Notes: generated from the sequence alone by a model not told the origin. Numbered from the stretch's first letter, positions 1 through 6,203 are shown. The stretch is DNA of 6,203 nt from an uncultured Collinsella sp. (GCA_958428675.1 CAUAGV010000100.1:1-6203); one strand, 5' to 3'. Made by a program: numbers and translations.

Positions 1-886
1 CGTGTTGCGCCAGATCGCGCAGGCCGACGATCGCGTACTGGTGATTGACCAGGAAAACGCGGGCGTCTCGTGCGCTAGAAATGCCGGCATCGATGCCGCC
101 GAGGGCGAGACCGTCTTTTTTGTGGACGCTGACGATTACATCGATGCCCAGACGGTCGAGCGCGTGCTTCATGCCATGGAGTCTGCAGATGCCGAGGCCG
201 CCGTCTTTGGCGGCATCTGTGAACCTGCCGACGCTGCCCCCAAACGCGTCCAGCAACTCATGAGCCCCAAAGCCGGTACCTTCGGCGCCCGTGATCCCCA
301 ACTGCTGTTCCATTCGAATGCGCAGCCCTATGCTTGCCGTGCGGCCTTTTCGCGCGAGCTACTCAATCGCGAAGGCATACGCTTCGCCCCCGGTTTGGCT
401 TTGGGCGAGGATGTCGTCTTCCAATTTGCGGCTTATGCGCTTGCCCGCAGGACCGTCGTCATGCCTGACAAGTTCTACCACTACGTGATGGAGAGCGAAT
501 CGGCGACGCACGAGTTCAACAGTGCCGAGGCGCGCGCCAAAAAGCTTGACGCCCACATGAGGATGCTCGAGGAGGTCTTGGAGGACTGGGCGGCCTACGA
601 TTTTTTGGACCTGTGTCCCGGCGAGCTGATAACTTGGTTTTTGGACCTTATTGTGTTCGACCTGGCGCGCTTGGATGCCGATGGTTTCCGCCGCGTTGCC
701 AGTCGCGTCAACAGGGCTTTCACGACGTTATTGGGAACGGAGTGGGCGGATATGCCTGCTAAGGGCGCCGTTCGCCGTGTTGCCCACAAGCTCGTTGCGG
801 CGACCTCGGGCGTTTCGATGGCAGACGCCACGCTGTTCTATCTTTCGACTCGCGGTCTCAAAGCCTGCCTGGAGCGCTTTATCTAA
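1..886 (+). CDS. Family-2 glycosyltransferase, 5'-truncated by window edge
   Basis: This is a partial GT2 enzyme that likely transfers a sugar from a nucleotide-sugar donor to a growing surface glycan at the inner face of the membrane. The reading frame is open to the left edge; comparison with the next gene suggests about 50 N-terminal residues (first beta strand and the DDGS-type donor motif) lie outside. Numbering from position 2, visible GT-A landmarks are NAGVSCARNAGI near residues 20-31, the metal-binding VDADDY (D42, D44, D45), and LGED with E136-D137 at the usual catalytic-base position. The roughly 150 residues after that are helical in character with no obvious membrane span. Those landmarks and the C-terminal pattern (LEEVLEDW, then FLDLIVFDLARL) match the gene at 2092-3159, so the two are paralogs. 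The stop is TAA at 884-886. Family assignment is firm; donor and acceptor are unknown. Confidence 0.9.
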   Translation, partial: VLRQIAQADDRVLVIDQENAGVSCARNAGIDAAEGETVFFVDADDYIDAQTVERVLHAMESADAEAAVFGGICEPADAAPKRVQQLMSPKAGTFGARDPQLLFHSNAQPYACRAAFSRELLNREGIRFAPGLALGEDVVFQFAAYALARRTVVMPDKFYHYVMESESATHEFNSAEARAKKLDAHMRMLEEVLEDWAAYDFLDLCPGELITWFLDLIVFDLARLDADGFRRVASRVNRAFTTLLGTEWADMPAKGAVRRVAHKLVAATSGVSMADATLFYLSTRGLKACLERFI

Positions 887-949
887 TTCCAAGCGCTGCC
901 GCCCGCCGTAACGCGGCTGCTAAAATAACCCTGTTACACGCTATTCAAC

Positions 950-955
950 AGGAGG
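950..955 (+). promoter_or_regulatory. Strong Shine-Dalgarno fixing a TTG start
   Basis: AGGAGG lies five bases before the TTG at 961. No ATG or GTG codon sits at suitable spacing in this frame; the next in-frame ATG usable as a start would remove much of the first GT-A beta strands. This supports TTG as the true start of the second glycosyltransferase. Confidence 0.8.
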
Positions 956-960
956 TTCTC

Positions 961-2079
961 TTGCAGAACTCTGATACCCCTAAAGTTTCGCTGCTTGTCC
1001 CCATTTGCAATGTCGAACGCTACTTACGCGAGTGCCTCGATTCCGCCGTGGCGCAGACGCTCAAGGACATCGAGATCATCTGTATCAATGACGGTTCCAC
1101 CGATAGCTCGCCGGATATCATCCGCGAGTACATGGAGCGCGACCCCCGTGTAAAGATGATCGACAAAGCCAACAGCGGCTACGGCGACTCGATGAACCGC
1201 GGTCTGGAGATGGCGCGCGGTGAGTACGTGGGCATCCTTGAGTCCGACGACTTTATGTTTGAGAATTCGCTCCAAAAGCTGGTCGCCAAGGCCGATGCTG
1301 AGCATGCCGATGTGGTAAAGGGCGACTTTTATCTGTATTGGTCCACGCCCAGCGAGCGCCGTGAGCTGTTTGGGATCATCGACGAGTATATGACGGGCGC
1401 CGCGTATCGCCCCGTCGATCGCCCGGGCATCTTCTACCGCAAACCTTCCATTTGGTCGGCTATCTATCGGCGCGAGTTCCTCAACGACAATCAGATTCGG
1501 TTCCTTCCCACGCCGGGTGCCTCGTATCAGGACGCAGGCTTTAACTTTAAGGTTTGGGCTTGCGCCGAGCGTGCCGCGTTTATTGCGGACCCCATTTTGT
1601 GCTATCGCCAGGATAACGAGAAGAGCTCCGTTAATTCGCCCAACAAGGTGTTTTGCGTGTGCGACGAATATGCCGAGATGCAGCGATTTTTGACCGAGCG
1701 TCCCGAGCTCAAGGCTCAGCTCCAGGGCATTTTAATGCGCATGAAGGTCGATACGTACCGTTGGAATGATGAACGTCTGGTCGATGAACTGCGTGAGCAG
1801 TTTTGGGAGAAGGCTTCACCCGAGCTGAAGGCCGATTGGGATGCCGGTCGCTTTGATCTGTCGCTGTTCGATCCGCGTGGCGAGACCGACTTGCGCCTGA
1901 TGGTCAAGTCGCCCCGCGCCTATATCGATTCGCGCTTTGACTTTAAGAAGCCGGGCAAGCTCAATACGTTTAAGCACTACTTTAAGATCGGCGGCTTGCC
2001 GCTGGTCTGGCGCGTGCTGACGTATCAGCGCACCTACGGCGACAACCCGCACCCCGATGACGTTCCGGCTGCACAGTAG
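961..2079 (+). CDS. Family-2 glycosyltransferase (372 aa)
   Basis: A complete GT2 enzyme, predicted to be a cytoplasmic or membrane-peripheral sugar transferase in surface polysaccharide assembly. The GT-A fold starts almost at once with VSLLVPICNVERYLRECLDS (about residues 9-28), followed by the nucleotide-binding NDGSTD (43-48) and NSGYGDSMNRG (about 70-80). The DxD position reads ESDD (94-97), so the first acidic residue is Glu. YQDAGF (Q190, D191) sits where relatives carry the catalytic ED pair. The C-terminal 150 residues are charged and helical, ending in a basic aromatic stretch (FKKPGKLNTFKHYFKIGG) that could touch the membrane; no transmembrane helix is seen. The start is TTG behind AGGAGG, 74 bases after the previous stop; the next gene follows within 12 bases. 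It is less like its two small neighbours than they are like each other. Specific sugar unknown. Confidence 0.92.
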   Translation: MQNSDTPKVSLLVPICNVERYLRECLDSAVAQTLKDIEIICINDGSTDSSPDIIREYMERDPRVKMIDKANSGYGDSMNRGLEMARGEYVGILESDDFMFENSLQKLVAKADAEHADVVKGDFYLYWSTPSERRELFGIIDEYMTGAAYRPVDRPGIFYRKPSIWSAIYRREFLNDNQIRFLPTPGASYQDAGFNFKVWACAERAAFIADPILCYRQDNEKSSVNSPNKVFCVCDEYAEMQRFLTERPELKAQLQGILMRMKVDTYRWNDERLVDELREQFWEKASPELKADWDAGRFDLSLFDPRGETDLRLMVKSPRAYIDSRFDFKKPGKLNTFKHYFKIGGLPLVWRVLTYQRTYGDNPHPDDVPAAQ

Positions 2080-2082
2080 GAG
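2078..2082 (+). promoter_or_regulatory. Shine-Dalgarno favouring ATG 2092 over GTG 2086
   Basis: AGGAG overlaps the stop codon of the previous gene. It is nine bases from ATG 2092 but only three from the in-frame GTG at 2086, which is too close for normal initiation. The ATG is therefore preferred, and the overlap with the upstream stop suggests coupled translation. Confidence 0.7.
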
Positions 2083-2091
2083 CGAGTGACT

Positions 2092-3159
2092 ATGGCTACC
2101 CCCAAGATTTCCGTTGTCGTTCCCATCTACAAAGTGGAGGAGTGCCTGGCCTGGTGCCTGGACTCCCTGCTTGCGCAGGACATGCCCGATTGGGAAGGCG
2201 TGTTAGTCAACGATGGCTCGCCGGACGGTTCGCGCGATATTGCGGCTGCCTATTGCGAAAAGGACGCGCGCTTTAGGCTGGTTGATAAGGAGAACGGCGG
2301 CCTGTCGAGTGCGCGTAATGCGGGTATCGCCGCGTCCACGGCGCCTATCGTAGCGTTTTTGGATTCCGATGATCGGTTCACGCCCGATGCATGCCGCGTG
2401 ATCGTCGATGCCTTTGAGCGCGAGGACTGCGACGTTTTGACCTTTGGTGCGAATCCGTATCCGCTGGAGGCGGGGTATCCGTGGCTTAACTATGCACTGA
2501 GTCCACGCGGTGTGTCGTTTGAAGGCTATAGCTCTGACCTGCTGTTTAAGGAAGCATCTCGCCCCTTTGCATGGCGCACCGCCTGCAGGCGTGAGTTTTT
2601 GCTGGGTAACGGGATCGTGTTCGACGAAACCGTTAAGTATGGCGAGGACCAGGTCTTCGATTTTGCCGTGTACGGTCGTTCGCACAAGACCGCGCTTATT
2701 TCGAACAAGCTGTACGACTACCGCGTGGCGCGCAAGGGTTCGCTCATGGACACCATGCGCTACGACGACGAGACACGTCTGCTGGAGCACGTGAAGATTT
2801 ACTCCGCGGTGCTGGCTGACTGGCAGCGCGACGGTCTCGATGCTCAGCATGCCAATGACCTGGCGTACTTCCTCTGCGACCTGGTGCTGTACGATGCGCT
2901 CAGGTTGCTGGGTTCGGACTGCGGCAAGGTGTTTGCTGCCGTTGCCACGGCACTTGCCGGTTCTGCCGTGGGCAGCGATGCTGCGCTCGCACAATGCGCT
3001 CCTTCTGTTGCTGCTATGGTGCGTGCGGCGCTTACCAGCAAGGCCCCCAATGCCCGTGGGTGCAAAAAGCTCATGTTCGATTACGACGTCTTGAGGTTTG
3101 GGCGCCTGGGTGCCTGCAAACGCATGGCAGCGAACGCCCTGGGAAAGCGAGAATTGTAG
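2092..3159 (+). CDS. Family-2 glycosyltransferase (355 aa), paralog of the first gene
   Basis: A complete GT2 enzyme, probably adding one sugar to a lipid-linked surface glycan intermediate in the cytoplasm. Numbered from ATG 2092, motifs in order are ISVVVPIYKVEECLAWCLDSLL (about 6-27), NDGSPD (40-45), ENGGLSSARNAGIA (about 66-79), the metal-binding LDSDD (D91, D93, D94), and YGEDQVFDF with E185-D186 as the likely catalytic acidic pair. A helical C-terminal region of about 150 residues follows, with FLCDLVLYDALRLL matching FLDLIVFDLARL of the gene at 1-886. The start lies 12 bases after the preceding stop, and its TAG stop directly touches the ATG of the next gene in the same frame, so co-transcription and coupled translation are likely. 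An alternative GTG start at 2086 would add two residues. Donor and linkage unknown. Confidence 0.92.
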   Translation: MATPKISVVVPIYKVEECLAWCLDSLLAQDMPDWEGVLVNDGSPDGSRDIAAAYCEKDARFRLVDKENGGLSSARNAGIAASTAPIVAFLDSDDRFTPDACRVIVDAFEREDCDVLTFGANPYPLEAGYPWLNYALSPRGVSFEGYSSDLLFKEASRPFAWRTACRREFLLGNGIVFDETVKYGEDQVFDFAVYGRSHKTALISNKLYDYRVARKGSLMDTMRYDDETRLLEHVKIYSAVLADWQRDGLDAQHANDLAYFLCDLVLYDALRLLGSDCGKVFAAVATALAGSAVGSDAALAQCAPSVAAMVRAALTSKAPNARGCKKLMFDYDVLRFGRLGACKRMAANALGKREL

Positions 3160-5646
3160 ATGAGTATCAAGCGTTTGGCACTTTGCCGCAGTCAGGGCCG
3201 TCTGTTTGTGCTGCTTCGTTTTGCCGGTCAGGATGTCGCCGCGCTTATTGAGCGGGAGGGTTCTCAAGCGTTTGCCCATGCGACGACGAGCGGTTCTTGT
3301 GTGCTGTCGCTGGTGCTCCCGGTCGATCATGGCCGTGTGCTGGCGCTTTGCCCTTCCGTTTTCGATTACGAGCGCGAGCTCGCCGTCTTGGTGCTTCCGT
3401 TTTTGGACGGCTCGTCGATGGATGTCGTTTTTGCATCCGGTGGCCAAAGGTTGGGCTCCATTCGCCTCGATAGCCGCGTGGCCAAGCTGGAATCCAAGAT
3501 TAACTACAAAGCAAAGCCTGCGCTGTGTGCGCTTATCCGCGATGCGCAGCGTGGCGAACACTGCGGCCTCTACGAGATCGATGCCATTCGCTATTTGCCG
3601 GCAGACGCCGGCGCGGCGTGGCGCTATGAGGTTACCTGGGCTGGAGACCCTCAGTGCGCACCTGAGCTCCAGATTTTCGATACGCATATGAATGCCATCG
3701 ATGTCACCGTGCATGTGTTTGAATCGCAGATCGATGTGCCGCAGCAGAACGGATGCCGCGTCAATAAAACGTATTTGAGCGTTGAGATGCCCCAGGATAT
3801 ACGTGATTTTGTCGCGATTGCAATCGACCCCGCGGGGCAGATCCAGAGCGGTTTTTGCGCCATGGATGGTCGCCTGTACAACGGCATGGTCGATGACAGT
3901 TGGAACCGCATGAAGGACGCGCGTGCGGACGACGCAGCTTATCGACGTTGGTTTGAGCAACATCGCGCAAAGCCGGGCGATTTGGCGTGCCAACGTGTCG
4001 CTTCGGCGGCCTTTGCCTATAGACCGCTCGTGAGCATTGTGGTGCCGTGCTATAAAACTGATCGGGTCTACCTGCGCGAGCTGCTGGACTCGGTGCTAGC
4101 TCAGAGCTATGGCAACTGGGAATTGCTGCTTATGGACGCCTCGCCCGAATGGGATGCGGTGGCCAATCTTGCGGCTGCCGCCAATGACGAGCGGGTTTGT
4201 CGTATTGAGCTGCCTGGCAACGGCGGCATTGTGCTCAACACCAACGCTGGTATTCAGCAGGCGACTGGAGACTACATCGCGTTCTTGGACCATGACGACA
4301 TTCTGGAACCGGACGCGTTATTCCAGTATGTTTCCGCGCTGAATAAGGCGGCCGAGGGCGAGCGCCCCCAGGTCCTGTTCTGCGACGAGGACGTGTTTCA
4401 GAAAACGGGGGAGTGGGGTCAGCCGGTCTTTAAGACCAAGCTCAACGCCGATCTGCTCTATAGTCATAACTGTGTGACGCATTTCCTGATGGTGGAGAAG
4501 GCGCTCATCGATTACATTGGCACGTCCCCAGAAGATGTTGCGGGTGCCCAGGACTACGACCTTACGCTTCGCTGCCTTGCGGCGGGCGCGCGGTTTGAGC
4601 ATGTTGCGCACGTGCTGTATCACTGGCGCGTTCATCCGGGATCGACCGCCGATGGTTCTGCCGATAGCAAGCCGTATGCTATTGAAGCCGGGCGCCTTGC
4701 GCTTCAGCGCCACTTTAACGCACTGGGCATTTGCGGAACGGTCGAGGAGACCGAGACGCCGTTTGTCTACCGCATGCGCTATGCGCTGCCGGAGCCTGCG
4801 CTGCTGGTGAGCATCGTGATTCCCACCAAGGATCACGTTGAGACGCTCGATGCCTGTGTGGCGTCGATCGCTCAGAAGGCCACGTATACCAACTACGAGA
4901 TCGTCTTGGTGGAGAACAACAGCGAAGCCCCGGAGACGTTTGCGTATTACGAAACCCTGCCGGAGCGCGTGGCTGCAGCATCCGAAGGTAAGGGCACCGC
5001 GCGCGTTGTGTACTGGCCGGGCGAGTTCAATTACTCTCAGATCGTCAATTTTGGTGTGGAGCACGCCAGGGGCGACTACCTGTTGCTGCTCAACAACGAT
5101 ACCGAGGTCATAAGCTCCGATTTTATCGAAGAGATGATGGGGTATCTGCAGCGTCCCGATGCGGGCGTGGTGGGCGCCAAGCTCTATTTTGCCGACCATC
5201 TGGTGCAGCACGCTGGCATTTTGGTCGGTGTGCGCGGCGCACTTGCCCATGCCAACCAAGACTTCTCGGCAAAGCGCGAGGGCTATCTTGCTCGTGCTGT
5301 GCGCCCGGGCAACTTTAGCGCCGTGACGGGTGCCTGTCAGATGGTGCGACGCGACGTATTTGAGCAGGTCGGAGGCTACAACGAGGAATTCGCCGTTGGC
5401 TTTAACGACGCAGACTTTTGCCTGCGCGTATGGGAGGCGGGCTACCGCACCATCTATACGCCCTATGCCGAGCTGTATCACTACGAGTTCACCTCGCGCG
5501 GCAGGGAAGAGGCCAACGAGGAAAAGTTGCGCCGCTGGAAGCGCGAACAGGCACTGTTCATGCAACGCTGGCCTGAGTTCTTCTTGACGGGCGATTCATG
5601 GTTGGGGCCGAACTTGTCCTCCGACAGTGAGTACTTCTCGTTTTAG
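3160..5646 (+). CDS. Large two-domain family-2 glycosyltransferase with unassigned N-terminal region (828 aa)
   Basis: Probably a bifunctional cytoplasmic glycosyltransferase for O-antigen-like or wall polysaccharide. Residues 1 to about 270 look beta-rich and match no domain I recognise. A YRRWFEQH segment (261-268) leads into GT-A domain 1: PLVSIVVPCYKTD (from 289), MDAS (325-328) at the usual ADGS site, LDHDD with D377 and D379 as DxD, QDYD (464-467), then YHWRVHPGS (487-495). GT-A domain 2 begins LLVSIVIPTKDH (from 548), has the metal site LNND (N645, N646, D647), FNDADFCLR (748-756) as likely catalytic region, and YHYE (773-776). This tandem layout is known from RfbC-type polysaccharide transferases. 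No membrane helix is apparent. The ATG follows the previous TAG with no gap and only a weak upstream GCGAG, so initiation probably depends on the preceding gene. It is the last glycosyltransferase in the run. Confidence 0.93.
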   Translation: MSIKRLALCRSQGRLFVLLRFAGQDVAALIEREGSQAFAHATTSGSCVLSLVLPVDHGRVLALCPSVFDYERELAVLVLPFLDGSSMDVVFASGGQRLGSIRLDSRVAKLESKINYKAKPALCALIRDAQRGEHCGLYEIDAIRYLPADAGAAWRYEVTWAGDPQCAPELQIFDTHMNAIDVTVHVFESQIDVPQQNGCRVNKTYLSVEMPQDIRDFVAIAIDPAGQIQSGFCAMDGRLYNGMVDDSWNRMKDARADDAAYRRWFEQHRAKPGDLACQRVASAAFAYRPLVSIVVPCYKTDRVYLRELLDSVLAQSYGNWELLLMDASPEWDAVANLAAAANDERVCRIELPGNGGIVLNTNAGIQQATGDYIAFLDHDDILEPDALFQYVSALNKAAEGERPQVLFCDEDVFQKTGEWGQPVFKTKLNADLLYSHNCVTHFLMVEKALIDYIGTSPEDVAGAQDYDLTLRCLAAGARFEHVAHVLYHWRVHPGSTADGSADSKPYAIEAGRLALQRHFNALGICGTVEETETPFVYRMRYALPEPALLVSIVIPTKDHVETLDACVASIAQKATYTNYEIVLVENNSEAPETFAYYETLPERVAAASEGKGTARVVYWPGEFNYSQIVNFGVEHARGDYLLLLNNDTEVISSDFIEEMMGYLQRPDAGVVGAKLYFADHLVQHAGILVGVRGALAHANQDFSAKREGYLARAVRPGNFSAVTGACQMVRRDVFEQVGGYNEEFAVGFNDADFCLRVWEAGYRTIYTPYAELYHYEFTSRGREEANEEKLRRWKREQALFMQRWPEFFLTGDSWLGPNLSSDSEYFSF

Positions 5647-5731
5647 ACAATGGTTGTTAGAAGGCCCTCAGCTTGACTTCGCCATGAGTTGGGAAGAAGG
5701 CAGCGTTTAGGCTATTTGTTAGTTTACATTA

Positions 5732-5831
5732 CGATAGCTCGATACTTCTACGATAAGTTTGTACAGGCTTATACAACTCGATATAATCCGATATAGTTGC
5801 GATAAACTAATAAAGCTAAGATTGACCGATA
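5732..5831 (+). repeat. Cluster of seven CGATA direct repeats around a promoter
   Basis: CGATA begins at 5732, 5740, 5751, 5779, 5789, 5800 and 5827, all in the same orientation; the reverse form TATCG is absent here. The copies fall into two triplets with internal spacings of 8 and 11, then 10 and 11 bases, separated by 28 bases. The seventh copy forms the inverted repeat CGATAATCG (5827-5835). The first triplet lies just upstream of the predicted -35 and the second spans the -10 and start region. This arrangement looks like binding sites for a regulator; the identity of any such protein is unknown. Confidence 0.6.
5759..5787 (+). promoter_or_regulatory. Predicted sigma-70-type promoter of the ATPase gene
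   Basis: A perfect TATAAT (5782-5787) is preceded, with a 17-base spacer, by TTGTAC (5759-5764), which keeps the TTG of the -35 consensus. Transcription would start near 5794, giving a leader of about 60 bases before the GTG at 5857. The -35 box lies within the inverted repeat TTGTA/TACAA (5759-5763 and 5772-5776), and a CGATA copy abuts the -10. Confidence 0.6.
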
Positions 5832-5843
5832 ATCGATTTCCTT

Positions 5844-5849
5844 GAGAGG
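5844..5849 (+). promoter_or_regulatory. Shine-Dalgarno fixing a GTG start at 5857
   Basis: GAGAGG ends seven bases before GTG 5857. The in-frame TTG at 5842 would place this purine-rich site inside the coding region and has no ribosome-binding site of its own, so the GTG is the better start for the ATPase. Confidence 0.7.
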
Positions 5850-5856
5850 CAAACAA

Positions 5857-6203
5857 GTGAGCGCCACAATATTCCATAACCCGTTTCGTCCCACTGCCGG
5901 CGCTGAGCCTCCGCGCATAATTGGTCGTGATGATATTGCCCTTGAGTTTACCGAGAGTTTGAATTCGGGAATTGGTGCACCTGCGAGGCTCATGCGCATT
6001 GCTGGACCGAGGGGCTCCGGAAAACTGTTTTGCTCTGCGATCTTAGGGATCGTGCTCGAGAGCTTGGATGGAAGACCGCTATTGTCTCTGCTGGCCCTAA
6101 CTTATTGCTGGACTTGTGGGATCAGGTTGCTGATTCTTCCCTTGCGGCCAATGCTTCGGTCGGCGTAAACGCCGGCTTTGTTTCCGCGAAAGTTGACGTT
6201 GCG
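5857..6203 (+). pseudogene. AAA/P-loop ATPase, frameshifted in Walker A and cut by the window edge
   Basis: The start of a P-loop ATPase gene of the ORC/archaeal-ATPase-like kind found in Actinomycetota, opening with HNPFRPTAGAEPPRIIGRDD (residues 7-26), the usual lead-in to the nucleotide site. The Walker A motif begins GPRGSGK (50-56, ending at 6024). Here the frame breaks: the starting frame continues as unrelated sequence to a TAA at 6166-6168, while the -1 frame from 6024 reads TVLLCDLRDRARELGWKTAI and stays open for 60 codons to the window end. Joined, they give a normal GPRGSGKT followed by a plausible strand and helix. One A missing from a run that now has four (6021-6024) explains it. 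This could be a real inactivating deletion, a sequencing error, or slippage-dependent expression. Role unknown; relatives include regulators and defence or mobile-element ATPases. The gene has its own promoter region. Confidence 0.75.

Larger units (their letters stand above)
5647..5856. other. AT-rich intergenic region between the glycosyltransferase run and the ATPase gene
   Basis: A 210-base gap without a convincing gene. Positions 5701-5820 are 34% G+C by direct count, much lower than the surrounding coding DNA. It holds a near-consensus promoter and a cluster of CGATA repeats (listed separately). The first 60 bases, where a terminator for the upstream run would be expected, contain only weak hairpins (such as ACAA-TGG-TTGT at 5647-5657) without a T tract. 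Confidence 0.75.

Noticed and set aside
895..926. Imperfect hairpin (GCTGCCGC with GCGGCTGC, 10-base loop) followed by a -10-like TAAAAT, between the first two genes
   Set aside because: There is no T tract after the stem, so it is not a convincing terminator, and no -35-like hexamer sits at the right distance from TAAAAT, so it is not a convincing promoter.
2203..3993. A 596-codon open frame on the minus strand
   Set aside because: It lies wholly antisense to two strongly supported glycosyltransferase genes that happen to share a frame, its translation is low-complexity Arg/His/Ala-rich with no recognisable domain, and it is explained by codon bias of the plus strand.
4318..5565. A 415-codon open frame on the minus strand
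   Set aside because: It is antisense within the two GT-A domains of the large gene, whose motifs are all intact on the plus strand; no domain is visible in the antisense product.
5665..5693. Possible terminator hairpin after the large glycosyltransferase (CTCA/TGAG with nearby CCC/GGG)
   Set aside because: The stem is short and interrupted by unpaired bases, the loop is long, and no run of T follows.
5732..5831. CGATA repeats considered as a CRISPR array or replication iterons
   Set aside because: The units are five bases with irregular 8-28 base spacing, far from CRISPR repeat-spacer geometry, and no replication gene is present.
5769..5999. A 76-codon minus-strand frame across the AT-rich gap and ATPase start
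   Set aside because: It overlaps the conserved NPFRPTAG start of the ATPase and the predicted promoter, and its product shows no recognisable motif.
6025..6168. The 0-frame C-terminal tail of the 5857 reading frame as a genuine short protein end
   Set aside because: After Walker A this frame reads as unrelated Leu/Cys-rich sequence, while the -1 frame carries a coherent ATPase continuation to the window end.

Overview
The window is GC-rich bacterial DNA: one 60-base stretch counted by hand in the second gene is 58% G+C. It has tightly packed plus-strand genes and uses TTG and GTG starts behind good Shine-Dalgarno sequences. The protein style (Asp/Ala-rich family-2 glycosyltransferases, and a 'NPFRP..G..PP..IGR' ATPase of a kind common in Actinomycetota) suggests a high-GC gut actinobacterium, perhaps a Collinsella-like member of Coriobacteriia. 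That placement is inference from style, not from a marker gene.

Layout. Positions 1-886 hold the 3' part of a family-2 glycosyltransferase (GT2) whose N-terminus lies outside the window. After a 74-base gap come three more glycosyltransferase genes in one tight run: a 372-residue GT2 (961-2079), a 355-residue GT2 (2092-3159) paralogous to the first gene, and an 828-residue protein (3160-5646) with an unassigned N-terminal region and two GT-A catalytic domains. The last two genes abut with no spare base (TAG then ATG) and share a reading frame. Positions 5647-5856 are a 210-base AT-rich intergenic region; 5701-5820 is 34% G+C by direct count. It carries a near-consensus promoter and seven same-orientation copies of CGATA. 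Downstream begins an AAA-type ATPase gene (from 5857), which runs off the window and is frameshifted exactly in its Walker A motif.

How the genes work together. The four glycosyltransferase genes encode five GT-A domains and no obvious membrane segments. This fits a cytoplasmic assembly line adding successive sugars to a lipid-linked surface polysaccharide (capsule, exopolysaccharide or wall glycan). The sugars and linkages cannot be read from sequence. The ATPase has its own promoter region and is probably not part of the polysaccharide operon.

The points most worth a second look are the single-base frameshift inside the ATPase P-loop, the CGATA repeat cluster around its promoter, the zero-gap in-frame junction between the third and fourth genes, and the unassigned N-terminal region of the large glycosyltransferase. 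I did not find convincing evidence of a wholly new system. No RNA genes, CRISPR arrays or insertion sequences were seen.
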